Shown here: piece after piece, positions 46,867 to 54,145 of the stretch
Position numbering within the stretch: the first letter of the stretch is position 1
Layout: each line of letters starts with the position of its first letter
Source: BJGN01 sp041159865
GTDB taxonomy: Bacteria; Bacteroidota; Bacteroidia; Chitinophagales; Saprospiraceae
NCBI GenBank assembly: GCA_041159865.1
Contig: JBEAXK010000139.1
Coordinates: forward strand, 11,552 to 75,551
Length of the DNA: 64,000 bases
Direction: 5' to 3'
Notes under the pieces: model-generated
Databases searched by the model: none
The model's input: the letters and a program-made list of their open reading frames with translations, nothing else
What the model was told of the DNA's origin: nothing
Translations under genes and position numbers: made by a program

Positions 46867-46874
46867 CAAAGCTA
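46867..46874 (-). promoter_or_regulatory. prfA: Candidate prfA -7 element
   Basis: The minus strand reads TAGCTTTG (TAnnTTTG), giving a leader of about 37 nt. No TTTG is seen at the -33 distance. Confidence 0.4.
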
Positions 46875-46975
46875 CTATTTTCCGTGGTAAATCTGTATTT
46901 GGATTTTTTAATTGAGACTATTTACCGCTAAATAATAAAAAATTACCGTTTCCTAAAAAAATAATACCGTTTACA

Positions 46976-47005
46976 TTTGAAATTATAATTTTTTTCATAT
47001 CTTTG
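46976..47005 (+). promoter_or_regulatory. tsaB: tsaB promoter (TTTG-N18-TATCTTTG)
   Basis: TTTG (46976-46979), an 18-bp spacer and TATCTTTG (46998-47005) match the Bacteroidota primary sigma consensus at every fixed position. The predicted transcription start is about 20 bp before the tsaB ATG. Confidence 0.65.
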
Positions 47006-47033
47006 TTTTGCTTATATAAAAAATACTTGAATC

Positions 47034-47717
47034 ATGGCACTTTTACTTGGTATAGAATCATCATCTGAATATTGTACCGTTTTGTTGTGCAACAATGGAG
47101 AGGTTATTTCCAAGGTTCAACATACGGAAGCTTTTTCGCATGCTGCCGTACTTACCAGAATGGTAGAAAGTTGTTTGAACAAAGCATCCTTGAATTTTAA
47201 GGATTTAGAAGGGGTATTTATAAGTATGGGACCAGGATCTTACACATCCTTGAGAGTAGGGGTGAGTACAGCTAAAGGAATTGCTTATGCTCAGAATATT
47301 CCGGTTATAGCTATTCCTTCTTTAAAAATTTTAGCTTTAAGTGCCCTAAAATATAATCAAAATAAGGATGCTATTTATGTGGGAATGACTGATGCAAGAA
47401 GAATGGAGGTCTACATTGGGTTCTATGATTTCGAGGGAAATGAAGTCGGTGTAAATAGGGCTATGAAATTAAATGAGGATTCTTTTAATGATTATAAGGG
47501 ACAAGTATTGGTATTTGCTGGTAGTGGTGTACCAAAAGCAAAAGAACTTTATCAAGAGAGAGAAAATTGGATTTGGACAACTAGAGAAATGGACTGGGAT
47601 GTTTTTGCCCGTTTAGGATATGAGAAATTTACAAAAGGTGATTTTGCAGACTTGGTGAATGGTGAGCCTCTTTATCTGAAGCCCCCAAATATTACTGTAG
47701 CGAAAACACTGAATTAA
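47034..47717 (+). CDS. tsaB: tRNA t6A37 threonylcarbamoyltransferase complex subunit TsaB
   Basis: TsaB, an ASKHA-fold pseudo-enzyme, dimerises with TsaD in the complex that makes t6A37 in ANN-decoding tRNAs. The 227-residue protein opens LLGIESSSEYCTVLLC and has the signature GPGSYTSLRVGVSTAKGIAYA, followed by PVIAIPSL and DARRMEVY. No tsaD or tsaE lies nearby. It is preceded by a consensus-like promoter. Confidence 0.94.
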   Translation: MALLLGIESSSEYCTVLLCNNGEVISKVQHTEAFSHAAVLTRMVESCLNKASLNFKDLEGVFISMGPGSYTSLRVGVSTAKGIAYAQNIPVIAIPSLKILALSALKYNQNKDAIYVGMTDARRMEVYIGFYDFEGNEVGVNRAMKLNEDSFNDYKGQVLVFAGSGVPKAKELYQERENWIWTTREMDWDVFARLGYEKFTKGDFADLVNGEPLYLKPPNITVAKTLN

Positions 47718-47812
47718 GAATATGAATATACTAAAGTTATTATATATAAATAATTTTAATATATTCAGTGTTTTAAAACAATATGTACTTTTTTACCCCC
47801 AAATTATAAAAA

Positions 47813-47852
47813 GGTACAGTATTTGTAATAAGACAAATTACAAGTATAATTG
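47813..47852 (+). promoter_or_regulatory. Promoter and candidate operator of the first ArsR-type gene
   Basis: GGTACAGTATTTG (47813-47825) ends in a -33-like TTTG; 19 bp later TATAATTG (47845-47852) is one mismatch from TAnnTTTG. The spacer holds an imperfect inverted repeat ATTTGTAAT...ATTACAAGT, a usual position for an ArsR-family autoregulatory site. The 13-mer recurs, with one change, before the second regulator gene. Confidence 0.5.
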
Positions 47853-47877
47853 ATTCATTAACAGGTTAACTAAAACA

Positions 47878-48267
47878 ATGAAAAACAAAATTTTAGCAAA
47901 TGAACAACAGCTGGATTTCCCCCTGAATTGTGCTGGAATTCGGAAAACTTTAATTTTATTACGTTCTGTAAATCACAAGTTACGCCAACGAATGATTGAG
48001 ATCATTGGCCAAGGTAAAAAAATAGTTGTTACAGATATATGTAATGAATTAAACCTTGACCAGTCAGCTGTTTCACAACATTTAGCCGTATTAAGACAAG
48101 CAGGCGTTGTAAAAACAGAAAGACAAGGAAAATATATTTTTTATTTTCTAAATAAAGAAAAATTAAACCTTATACAATCGCTGGTTCAGTTGGAAGCCTC
48201 TCAAAATGAGAGTCTAATGTCGGTTTTTGAACCTCAAAAGCCGAAGCGTAATTTCTTTTGGCAGTAA
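47878..48267 (+). CDS. ArsR/SmtB-type winged-helix regulator, copy 1
   Basis: A 129-residue HTH protein. The ArsR-type core is LRSVNHKLRQRMIEII...TDICNELNLDQSAVSQHLAVLRQAGVVKTERQGKYIFYFL, with the recognition helix around QSAVSQHLAVLR and a beta-wing. One Cys (ICNEL) sits near the classical metal-site helix, but the paired CxC of metal sensors is missing, so it is not a standard metal sensor. It carries a 25-residue C-terminal tail rich in polar residues. It is the first of three tandem paralogues. Confidence 0.88.
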   Translation: MKNKILANEQQLDFPLNCAGIRKTLILLRSVNHKLRQRMIEIIGQGKKIVVTDICNELNLDQSAVSQHLAVLRQAGVVKTERQGKYIFYFLNKEKLNLIQSLVQLEASQNESLMSVFEPQKPKRNFFWQ

Positions 48268-48312
48268 TTCTTAATATATAAAAATCACTTAGTCTGTCCA
48301 TTCAGGAAAATT

Positions 48313-48325
48313 GGTACGGTATTTG
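48313..48325 (+). promoter_or_regulatory. Second copy of the shared promoter element, upstream of ArsR-type copy 2
   Basis: GGTACGGTATTTG matches the element before copy 1 at 12 of 13 positions and sits 45 bp before the ATG. A TATTTTAC sequence 17 bp further could serve as -7. It is probably a -33 region plus regulator half-site. Confidence 0.4.
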
Positions 48326-48370
48326 ATTTTTTGAAGCTGTGTTATTTTACTTATTTTTAAAAAAGGCTAA

Positions 48371-48709
48371 ATGAGAAAGCAAAAAAACGAGACTATCATC
48401 CTTAAAAAAGGACAATCTGACATTCCATTAGATTATGCTGAATTGCGGAAAGCAGTTTTGGTTTTGCGTGCAATCAATCACAAATTGAGACAGCGTGTAA
48501 TCGATCAGCTTGATGAGCATGGTAAAATGACGGTGACAGATCTTTACGTGAAATTGCGTTTAGAACAATCGGTAGCTTCACAACACTTGGCTATACTACG
48601 TCGTGTAGGTGTTGTTGAAACTACCAGACAAGGTAAGTTTATTCATTACTCCCTTGACAAAAATCGTTTAGAACAGATTGCACGTTTAGTTGATGAATTA
48701 GCTGGGTAG
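48371..48709 (+). CDS. ArsR/SmtB-type winged-helix regulator, copy 2
   Basis: A 112-residue paralogue of the preceding gene. The core is LRAINHKLRQRVIDQL...TDLYVKLRLEQSVASQHLAILRRVGVVETTRQGKFIHYSLD. It shares the NHKLRQR, SQHLA.LR and TRQGK/ERQGK segments with copy 1. It contains no Cys, so neither metal nor thiol sensing through the classic site is possible. It lies about 100 bp after copy 1, with its own upstream element. Confidence 0.88.
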   Translation: MRKQKNETIILKKGQSDIPLDYAELRKAVLVLRAINHKLRQRVIDQLDEHGKMTVTDLYVKLRLEQSVASQHLAILRRVGVVETTRQGKFIHYSLDKNRLEQIARLVDELAG

Positions 48710-48762
48710 ACTTCTCAGCATTTTTCAAAGTTAATTTGGTATGTCTCAAGTTACCCCCCTCT

Positions 48763-48803
48763 GGGAAAATGCCTGCAAAAACCTCCAGTTGCGGCATTTT
48801 CCC
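48763..48803. terminator. Long hairpin between ArsR-type copies 2 and 3
   Basis: GGGAAAATGCC (48763-48773) and GGCATTTTCCC (48793-48803) pair perfectly over 11 bp. The stem extends by four more pairs (GCAA/TTGC) past a single bulged T, leaving a 10-nt loop. Only a short T-run follows (CAACTTTTAAG), so it could be a terminator, an attenuator or an RNA-stabilising element. The rest of this 146-bp gap holds no obvious promoter. Confidence 0.55.
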
Positions 48804-48855
48804 AACTTTTAAGAAAAGTGAAATGCACACACTTCGATTTTAAATTTTTAGAACT

Positions 48856-49173
48856 ATGAGAAAAGTAAAAGAAAAAATCAACTTCAACCAAGAGCGGTTA
48901 GATAATTCTACCGACATCTTGAGGGCCCTTGCCCATCCTTTGCGCATTAAAATTTTATCATTTATAGATCAAAATGATGAAATAAATGTCAACAAAATCT
49001 ACAACACCCTTGATTTGGAACAATCAATCACTTCTCAGCACTTAAGTGTTTTAAGGCATGCCGATCTGGTGCAGACTAACCGGGAGGGTAAGTTTGTGCA
49101 ATATAGCATTGACTATAAAAAAATAGACAAAGCTGTAATTGCTATTAAATCATTTTTGAAAACAGAAAACTAA
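48856..49173 (+). CDS. ArsR/SmtB-type winged-helix regulator, copy 3
   Basis: A 105-residue third paralogue. The core is LRALAHPLRIKILSFI...NKIYNTLDLEQSITSQHLSVLRHADLVQTNREGKFVQYSID. It has the more canonical ALAHPLR entry of ArsR proteins, again without any Cys. The C-terminal helix (KAVIAIKSFL) likely forms the dimer interface. Its transcript ends at a hairpin reaching into the 3' end of lspA. Confidence 0.88.
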   Translation: MRKVKEKINFNQERLDNSTDILRALAHPLRIKILSFIDQNDEINVNKIYNTLDLEQSITSQHLSVLRHADLVQTNREGKFVQYSIDYKKIDKAVIAIKSFLKTEN

Positions 49174-49182
49174 AATAATATT

Positions 49183-49220
49183 AGAGGTAATTTTGGATAT
49201 TAAACTTCAAGGTTACCTCT
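49183..49220 (+). terminator. Hairpin after ArsR-type copy 3, overlapping the 3' end of lspA
   Basis: AGAGGTAA (49183-49190) pairs with TTACCTCT (49213-49220). In RNA the stem extends to 13 bp with two G-U pairs (UUUUG/CAAGG). A pyrimidine- and T-rich stretch (GATTTCTTCCTTTTC) follows on the plus strand. It likely terminates the regulator transcript inside the convergent lspA gene. Confidence 0.45.
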
Positions 49221-49826
49221 GATTTCTTCCTTTTCTACTGTCTGGTGATCCTCAACATTTTGGAAAAAGTGTTTATACCCTAAAATAATTAAAAATACGC
49301 CGGTAGTAATCGCCATATCTGCAATATTAAATACAGGTTTGAAATAGGGAATGTGAAGCATATCAACAACTTTACCCTGAAGAAAACCAGAATATCCACC
49401 ATTTTTAGGTAAGAATTCAGAAACTCCTCCATGATAAAACGATTCTGAAAAAAGCATTCCATAAAAGGCACTATCTAAAATATTTCCTAAGGCTCCTGAC
49501 AAGATGAGGCTAAAACTAATGAGAATCTTTAGGTTAGCTTTCTCGATAATTAATCTGTAAACGAAAAAAAGTAGAAAGGAGACGGCTATGATTCTAAAAA
49601 TACTTAATAATAACTTTCCATATACTCCTTGAAGGGCAAATCCAAATGCCATCCCGTTATTTTCTACAAAATGAATGGAAACCCATGATAATCCAAATAT
49701 TGGAAACTCTTCACCGTAGGTGAGATGAGTTTTTACCCAAAATTTTAGCCCTTGATCTAATATCAATATCAAAGACACAATGGCGGCAACCATCAGGAAT
49801 CGTTTTTTAACCATCATTTCTTGCAT
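49200..49826 (-). CDS. lspA: Lipoprotein signal peptidase (signal peptidase II)
   Basis: LspA is an inner-membrane aspartyl peptidase that removes signal peptides from prolipoproteins. The 208-residue protein has four membrane helices and the catalytic pair Asp118 (GNILDS) and Asp170 (FNIADM), with the conserved NNGMAFG loop. The insert between the two Asp (about 120-155) makes it longer than the E. coli enzyme (164 aa), as is common in Bacteroidota. The start is the ATG at 49826, which shares one base with the pdxA stop codon. Confidence 0.95.
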   Translation of the reverse strand: MQEMMVKKRFLMVAAIVSLILILDQGLKFWVKTHLTYGEEFPIFGLSWVSIHFVENNGMAFGFALQGVYGKLLLSIFRIIAVSFLLFFVYRLIIEKANLKILISFSLILSGALGNILDSAFYGMLFSESFYHGGVSEFLPKNGGYSGFLQGKVVDMLHIPYFKPVFNIADMAITTGVFLIILGYKHFFQNVEDHQTVEKEEIRGNLEV

Positions 49827-50917
49827 CAATCTAAATCTTCAATGATTTCTTCTTCCTCGTTGCTTGCAGGATTTTGGATACTGGCCTTATGTCTGCGAAC
49901 CAATGGATTTGCATGATCGGCTAGAAATTGTTGTCTGGAACGAACTAAGTCAATACAAGTAAATAGAGCGGTTCTGAATGAACTTGGATCCGCAATATTT
50001 TTACCCGCTATCTCATAGGCGGTCCCATGATCAGGAGAGGTCCGGACAAAGGGTAAACCTGCTGTAAAATTAGTGCCATTTCCAAAAGAAAGTAATTTGA
50101 ATGGAATTAGACCCTGATCGTGGTACATAGCTAAAATGCCATCAAATTTCGCATAATTTCCTGAGCCGAAAAAGCCGTCTGCAGGAAAAGGTCCAAAAGC
50201 CAGCGAGCCATTTTTCTTACATTCCAATATAGCAGGTCTGATCATATCGTCTTCTTCATTTCCTATTGCACCTCCATCTCCAGCATGTGGATTAAGTCCC
50301 AAAACAGCGATAGTTGGTTTGTCAATACCAAAATCTTTTTGGAGGGAGGATTCCATAAGATTTATCTTCCTGATAATCTGATTCTTCGTAATAGATTTTG
50401 CTACTTGATTTAGAGGAAGGTGATTTGTTACCAGACCTACACGAAGATTATCCTGGACCATGAACATCAAACTTTCTAACTGACCAAAGGCATGGGAGAG
50501 ATATTCTGTATGTCCCGGGAAACCAAAATTTGCGAGGAGCATGGCTTCTTTATTTATTGGAGCCGTCACCAGTCCATCAATTTGACCATCTTTTAACTCC
50601 TTGACAGCTCCAGCAAGTGATTTTATAGCGTAGGCACCGCCTTCTTCTGTCATTTGACCAAGGCTTATATTTACACTTTCTTGCCAACAATTGACAACAT
50701 TTACTGCGTTTGGCTGAAACTTTTCACCGTTTCTAATTTGTTGAAATGGAAATTCTAATTCAGTGATATTTTTATGATAGGATAAAACCTTGGCAGAACC
50801 ATAAATAACGGGTGTACACAAATGTAAAACTCTTGGATCTGAAATTGTTTTAATAATAACCTCTAATCCAATACCATTAATATCTCCAATACTGATTCCT
50901 ATTTTTGGCTTTTCCAT
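49826..50917 (-). CDS. pdxA: 4-hydroxythreonine-4-phosphate dehydrogenase
   Basis: PdxA oxidises 4-phosphohydroxy-L-threonine in the DXP-dependent pyridoxal phosphate pathway. The 363-residue protein has the family signatures ISIGDINGIGLEVIIK, VTAPINKEAM, FPGHTEYLSHAFG (metal His), LNPHAGDGGAIGNEE and MYHDQGLIPFKLLSFGNGTNFTAGLPFVRTSPDHGTA (metal and substrate residues). A C-terminal tail of about 25 residues is acidic. It is the first gene of the pdxA-lspA pair, with a consensus-perfect promoter. Confidence 0.96.
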   Translation of the reverse strand: MEKPKIGISIGDINGIGLEVIIKTISDPRVLHLCTPVIYGSAKVLSYHKNITELEFPFQQIRNGEKFQPNAVNVVNCWQESVNISLGQMTEEGGAYAIKSLAGAVKELKDGQIDGLVTAPINKEAMLLANFGFPGHTEYLSHAFGQLESLMFMVQDNLRVGLVTNHLPLNQVAKSITKNQIIRKINLMESSLQKDFGIDKPTIAVLGLNPHAGDGGAIGNEEDDMIRPAILECKKNGSLAFGPFPADGFFGSGNYAKFDGILAMYHDQGLIPFKLLSFGNGTNFTAGLPFVRTSPDHGTAYEIAGKNIADPSSFRTALFTCIDLVRSRQQFLADHANPLVRRHKASIQNPASNEEEEIIEDLD

Positions 50918-50963
50918 GCTTTATTTTTAATATCCCTCTAAGGAGATAATTTATCTTTTACTA

Positions 50964-50994
50964 CAAATTTACTTAATTTCTGATAAAGGACAAA
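50964..50994 (-). promoter_or_regulatory. pdxA: pdxA promoter (TTTG-N19-TAAATTTG)
   Basis: The minus strand reads TTTG (50991-50994), exactly 19 bp, then TAAATTTG (50964-50971): a full match to the Bacteroidota -33/-7 consensus with ideal spacing. The predicted leader is about 40 nt. It is the cleanest promoter in the window. Confidence 0.75.
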
Positions 50995-51027
50995 TTTGAC
51001 GCTGTACCTTTAAAGCTTCACATATAA

Positions 51028-51047
51028 ATAATGATTATTATCATTAT
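51028..51047. promoter_or_regulatory. Fur-box-like palindrome upstream of the haloperoxidase gene
   Basis: ATAATGAT-TATT-ATCATTAT is a perfect 8-bp inverted repeat. Its arms equal those of the classic Fur site (ATAATGAT/ATCATTAT), but the centre is longer (4 instead of 1 bp). It lies 54 bp before the haloperoxidase ATG and 110 bp before pdxA on the other strand. A Fur/Zur/PerR-type operator is possible; a chance palindrome in AT-rich DNA is the alternative. Confidence 0.4.
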
Positions 51048-51101
51048 GACTATTAATAAAAAAATTATACCTTGCATCAAGTTTTGTAAAAATTATCTCA
51101 T

Positions 51102-52508
51102 ATGAATAAATTTCTCCCAAACCTAATAGTAAAGCCATTCTACTTAATAGTAATCCTATCAGTTTTGACTGTAAATAGTTGTCAAAAGGATAACCCTGAA
51201 GTTTTATCCTCCAGATTGACTAAAGACTTTAGCGGTGAAGTAATTCAGGAATGGAATAATCTTTTTTTAGAAGTTGAGAGATACGCGCAGGGGTTTCGAC
51301 CATGTCCTGCCCCTAGAGCAATGGCATATATTGGTTTAGCTAATTATGAGGCTTGTGTAATTGATATGCCAACTTTTAAAAGTTTACGATTCAATTACCC
51401 TGGTTTAAATATTCCAACTCAAGAACCCTTGGTTGATTATCATTATCCAACAGTTGTAAATGCAATATATAGTAATTTACTTACAAATTTCATGGGTAAT
51501 GTAAATGGTGTTCCGCCAGACAAATTTGCGAAGATATCAGCATTGTATAATAAACTTAAAAATGACTATAAAGAAGATGCATCTGCTGAAAGTATTTTAA
51601 AATCAGATGAGTACGGTATCAAAATAGCAGAGGCAGTTTTTGAATATGCAAAAACGGATCAAGTTGGCCATAATTATCACTTAAATCCATTTAAAAACAC
51701 CGTAAGTAAATATACTAATAGCACGAAACCAGGACGATTTACTCCAACAAATGCAAGCGGAGCTGGTATGTTTCCTGACTTTGGTTATGCAAGAACATTT
51801 GTTATTAACGAAGCAGATAAATTGATTCCTGCTCCAATTGCTTATAGCGAAGAGATTAATTCTCCTTATTATGTTCAAGCTGCAGAGGTTTATGCCACAG
51901 TAAATAATCCTACACCAGATCAAAGGTGGTTAGCTTTTTTCTGGAGTGATGATCTTACTGGCTTAACATTTAGCCCGCCTTCAAGATGGCTGGCTATAGC
52001 TAATCAAGTTTATGAACTTGAAAATGTAAATTTGGAAACGGCTGTTTATGCAAATGCAAAATTAGGAATAGCTTTAAATGATTGTGTGGTAGCGTGCTGG
52101 TATTCAAAATATTTTTACGATGTTGAGAGGCCAGTTGATTATATCAGAAAAATGATGCGCGCTTCCTGGCAACCCGCTTTATATAATCCTTTGACAAAGG
52201 AAACAGGAATTTCTCCCAATTTTCCTGCTTATCCATCTGGTCATTCAACCATGGGGGGAGCGGCCGCAGAAGTCCTGACTGATATTTTTGGAAATTATTT
52301 TCCTATGACAGACCGTTGCCATGAAGGAAGAGAGGATTTTGAAGGAGGTAAGCCACGTCAATTCAATTCTTTTTATGAAATGGCAAATGAAAACGCTATT
52401 TCCAGAGTACCACTCGGGGTACATTTTAGAATGGATTGTGAACAAGGAGTGAATTTAGGAATTCGCGTAGGTCGCAAAGTAAATCAGTTTTCGTGGAAAA
52501 AAGGATAA
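51102..52508 (+). CDS. Vanadium-dependent haloperoxidase-family (PAP2-type) lipoprotein
   Basis: A 468-residue predicted lipoprotein (lipobox VNSC27). The C-terminal half carries the PAP2/vanadate-binding signature in order: K336 and R343-P (KYFYDVERP), S379-G-H381 in AYPSGHSTMGG, and R435...H441 in RVPLGVHFRMD. All vanadate or phosphate ligands of the family are present. Members oxidise halides with H2O2 or act as phosphatases; sequence alone does not separate these. Two Cys pairs may form disulphides in the periplasm. A Fur-like palindrome precedes it. It converges on the next gene with a 3-bp gap. Confidence 0.88.
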   Translation: MNKFLPNLIVKPFYLIVILSVLTVNSCQKDNPEVLSSRLTKDFSGEVIQEWNNLFLEVERYAQGFRPCPAPRAMAYIGLANYEACVIDMPTFKSLRFNYPGLNIPTQEPLVDYHYPTVVNAIYSNLLTNFMGNVNGVPPDKFAKISALYNKLKNDYKEDASAESILKSDEYGIKIAEAVFEYAKTDQVGHNYHLNPFKNTVSKYTNSTKPGRFTPTNASGAGMFPDFGYARTFVINEADKLIPAPIAYSEEINSPYYVQAAEVYATVNNPTPDQRWLAFFWSDDLTGLTFSPPSRWLAIANQVYELENVNLETAVYANAKLGIALNDCVVACWYSKYFYDVERPVDYIRKMMRASWQPALYNPLTKETGISPNFPAYPSGHSTMGGAAAEVLTDIFGNYFPMTDRCHEGREDFEGGKPRQFNSFYEMANENAISRVPLGVHFRMDCEQGVNLGIRVGRKVNQFSWKKG

Positions 52509-52511
52509 ATT

Positions 52512-53309
52512 CTATTCTTTAGATATTAGAATCACTTTTTTACTTTTTCCGTCGTTCATAAATATCTCTTTGTTGTTGAATCCAATAATGTCATTTGTAT
52601 TTTTAGTACTTGTGAGTTCTTCAATCTGGCCGTTATTGGTTATTTCAATTACTTTTAGATCCTTTATGATCCAAATGGTATTTCCAAAGGTTAATACTTT
52701 TTGCCATTCGTTTATAGGAATAAACTTTATAAACTGACCCAATAAATCACATTGAATGATACCCTGTTTCTGATCGAATAGAAAAAGGTAGTTTTCATTA
52801 AGTGCCATAAAATTTATCACAGGTGGCTGTAAGCAACAAAATATTAAATCCGTTTTTTGTCTTTCAGACTTTCTGTCTCTGTCAATGCTTCCTAATTGAT
52901 AGTTAAATTGGTCAAATAACCATATTTGATCATTTTTTCCTACAGCAGCAGAACTTATGAATCCCCAGTCTTCTGGATTTATTTGCCATTCTTTTAGGGG
53001 TGATAACGTTCTGTCCAACGAAATAATTCTTTGTTGATCTGCATAAAAAAGAAGTATTTGTAAAGGATTCCTTACATCAATCTGGCTTAATTTTCCGTCG
53101 CGATTGTTAATATACTGGAATAGCAGGTTTCCTTTTTTATCCCACTTATTAAAATACTGGTCTTCTGTAAGGGTGTAAACCTGATCTAGGATATCTACTT
53201 TTAACTGTTGGATGTTTTCTGTAAGAAAAAGTGTTTGTTCGCGTACAGATTGACCGTATATGGAGTGAAAAATAAGGAAAATAAAAATTAAAAGGTTATA
53301 ATTTCTCAT
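52512..53309 (-). CDS. Exported protein, predicted beta-propeller, unknown function
   Basis: A 265-residue protein with a signal peptide (MRNYNLLIFIFLIFHSIYG). The rest consists of short beta-strand repeats with aromatic/Asp turns (QIWLFDQFNY, YLFLFDQKQGIIQCD, TIWIIKDLKVIEI), which suggests a small propeller. No catalytic motif is seen. Its 5' end overlaps lpxH by 14 bp in another frame, so the two are co-transcribed. The chosen ATG at 53309 begins the signal peptide; an upstream in-frame Met would bury it. Confidence 0.72.
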   Translation of the reverse strand: MRNYNLLIFIFLIFHSIYGQSVREQTLFLTENIQQLKVDILDQVYTLTEDQYFNKWDKKGNLLFQYINNRDGKLSQIDVRNPLQILLFYADQQRIISLDRTLSPLKEWQINPEDWGFISSAAVGKNDQIWLFDQFNYQLGSIDRDRKSERQKTDLIFCCLQPPVINFMALNENYLFLFDQKQGIIQCDLLGQFIKFIPINEWQKVLTFGNTIWIIKDLKVIEITNNGQIEELTSTKNTNDIIGFNNKEIFMNDGKSKKVILISKE

Positions 53310-54078
53310 ATGTCTGGCCCTGATTATTTTCAAAAAAATGATATTGAATGTCTGTTCCATCCCAAAGGCAGTAACTAAAGTGTTGCATCCAGTCCCCTAA
53401 GTTAATATATCGACTTTTTTTATTTGAAAGGGTAATGTTAATGGGCAAATGCCTGTGACCAAAAATAAAATAATCTATATTTTCCTGCTTTAATTTTTCT
53501 TCACAATATTGTACTAACCATTCCTTTTCTGATCCCATAAAATGGTCAGGTTCGGAGTTATGTTTCCTGCTCAAAGAGGAAAAATATTGTGCCAGGGCTA
53601 ATCCAAGATTTGGGTGTAATCTGCTATAAGCCCATTGTGCTAAAGGGTTTGTAAAAATCTTTTTCATTCTTTTATATCCGTAATCACCTGGACCAAGTCC
53701 ATCTCCATGACCCAAAAAAAATGTTTTTCCTTCCCATTCCTTTTTGACAGCCTTTTTATGCAGACAGATACCTAGTTCTTCCTCCAGATATCCAAACATC
53801 CAAAGGTCATGATTACCGGTAAAGACAGTAACAAGTATTCCTGCATCTACTAATTCGGCTAAGCATCCCAGCAGGCGGGTAAATCCTTTCGGTATGACTT
53901 TACTATATTCGAACCAACATTCGAAAATATCACCTAGAAGGTATAATTCAGAAGCATTTGGTTTAACTTCCTGATTCAACCAACGAACAATTTTTTTCTC
54001 TCTTTGAAGACTTTCAGTAAATGTGCCTGCACCTAAATGAAAATCTGAAGCGAAATAAATGAATTTTCTTGTTTCCAT
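53296..54078 (-). CDS. lpxH: UDP-2,3-diacylglucosamine diphosphatase
   Basis: LpxH hydrolyses UDP-2,3-diacylglucosamine to lipid X and UMP in lipid A synthesis. The 260-residue protein has the calcineurin-type metal motifs in order: ASDFHLG (DxH), LLGDIFECW (GD), FTGNHDLW (GNHD), FLGHGDGLG and FGHRHLP (GHxH). It is peripheral to the inner membrane. It is followed by the overlapping propeller gene. It could also be an LpxH-like paralogue, but no other candidate is visible. Confidence 0.9.
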   Translation of the reverse strand: METRKFIYFASDFHLGAGTFTESLQREKKIVRWLNQEVKPNASELYLLGDIFECWFEYSKVIPKGFTRLLGCLAELVDAGILVTVFTGNHDLWMFGYLEEELGICLHKKAVKKEWEGKTFFLGHGDGLGPGDYGYKRMKKIFTNPLAQWAYSRLHPNLGLALAQYFSSLSRKHNSEPDHFMGSEKEWLVQYCEEKLKQENIDYFIFGHRHLPINITLSNKKSRYINLGDWMQHFSYCLWDGTDIQYHFFENNQGQTYEKL

Positions 54079-54145
54079 AAATCAAAATTAATAAATTACC
54101 ATTCAAAGAAAGAAGGCCTATTTGAAACAGACTAAAATAAACGAA

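Noticed and set aside
47718..49199. A mobile or defence island around the three ArsR-type genes
   Set aside because: No transposase, integrase, repeats, tRNA or effector genes are present. Base composition looks like the surroundings.
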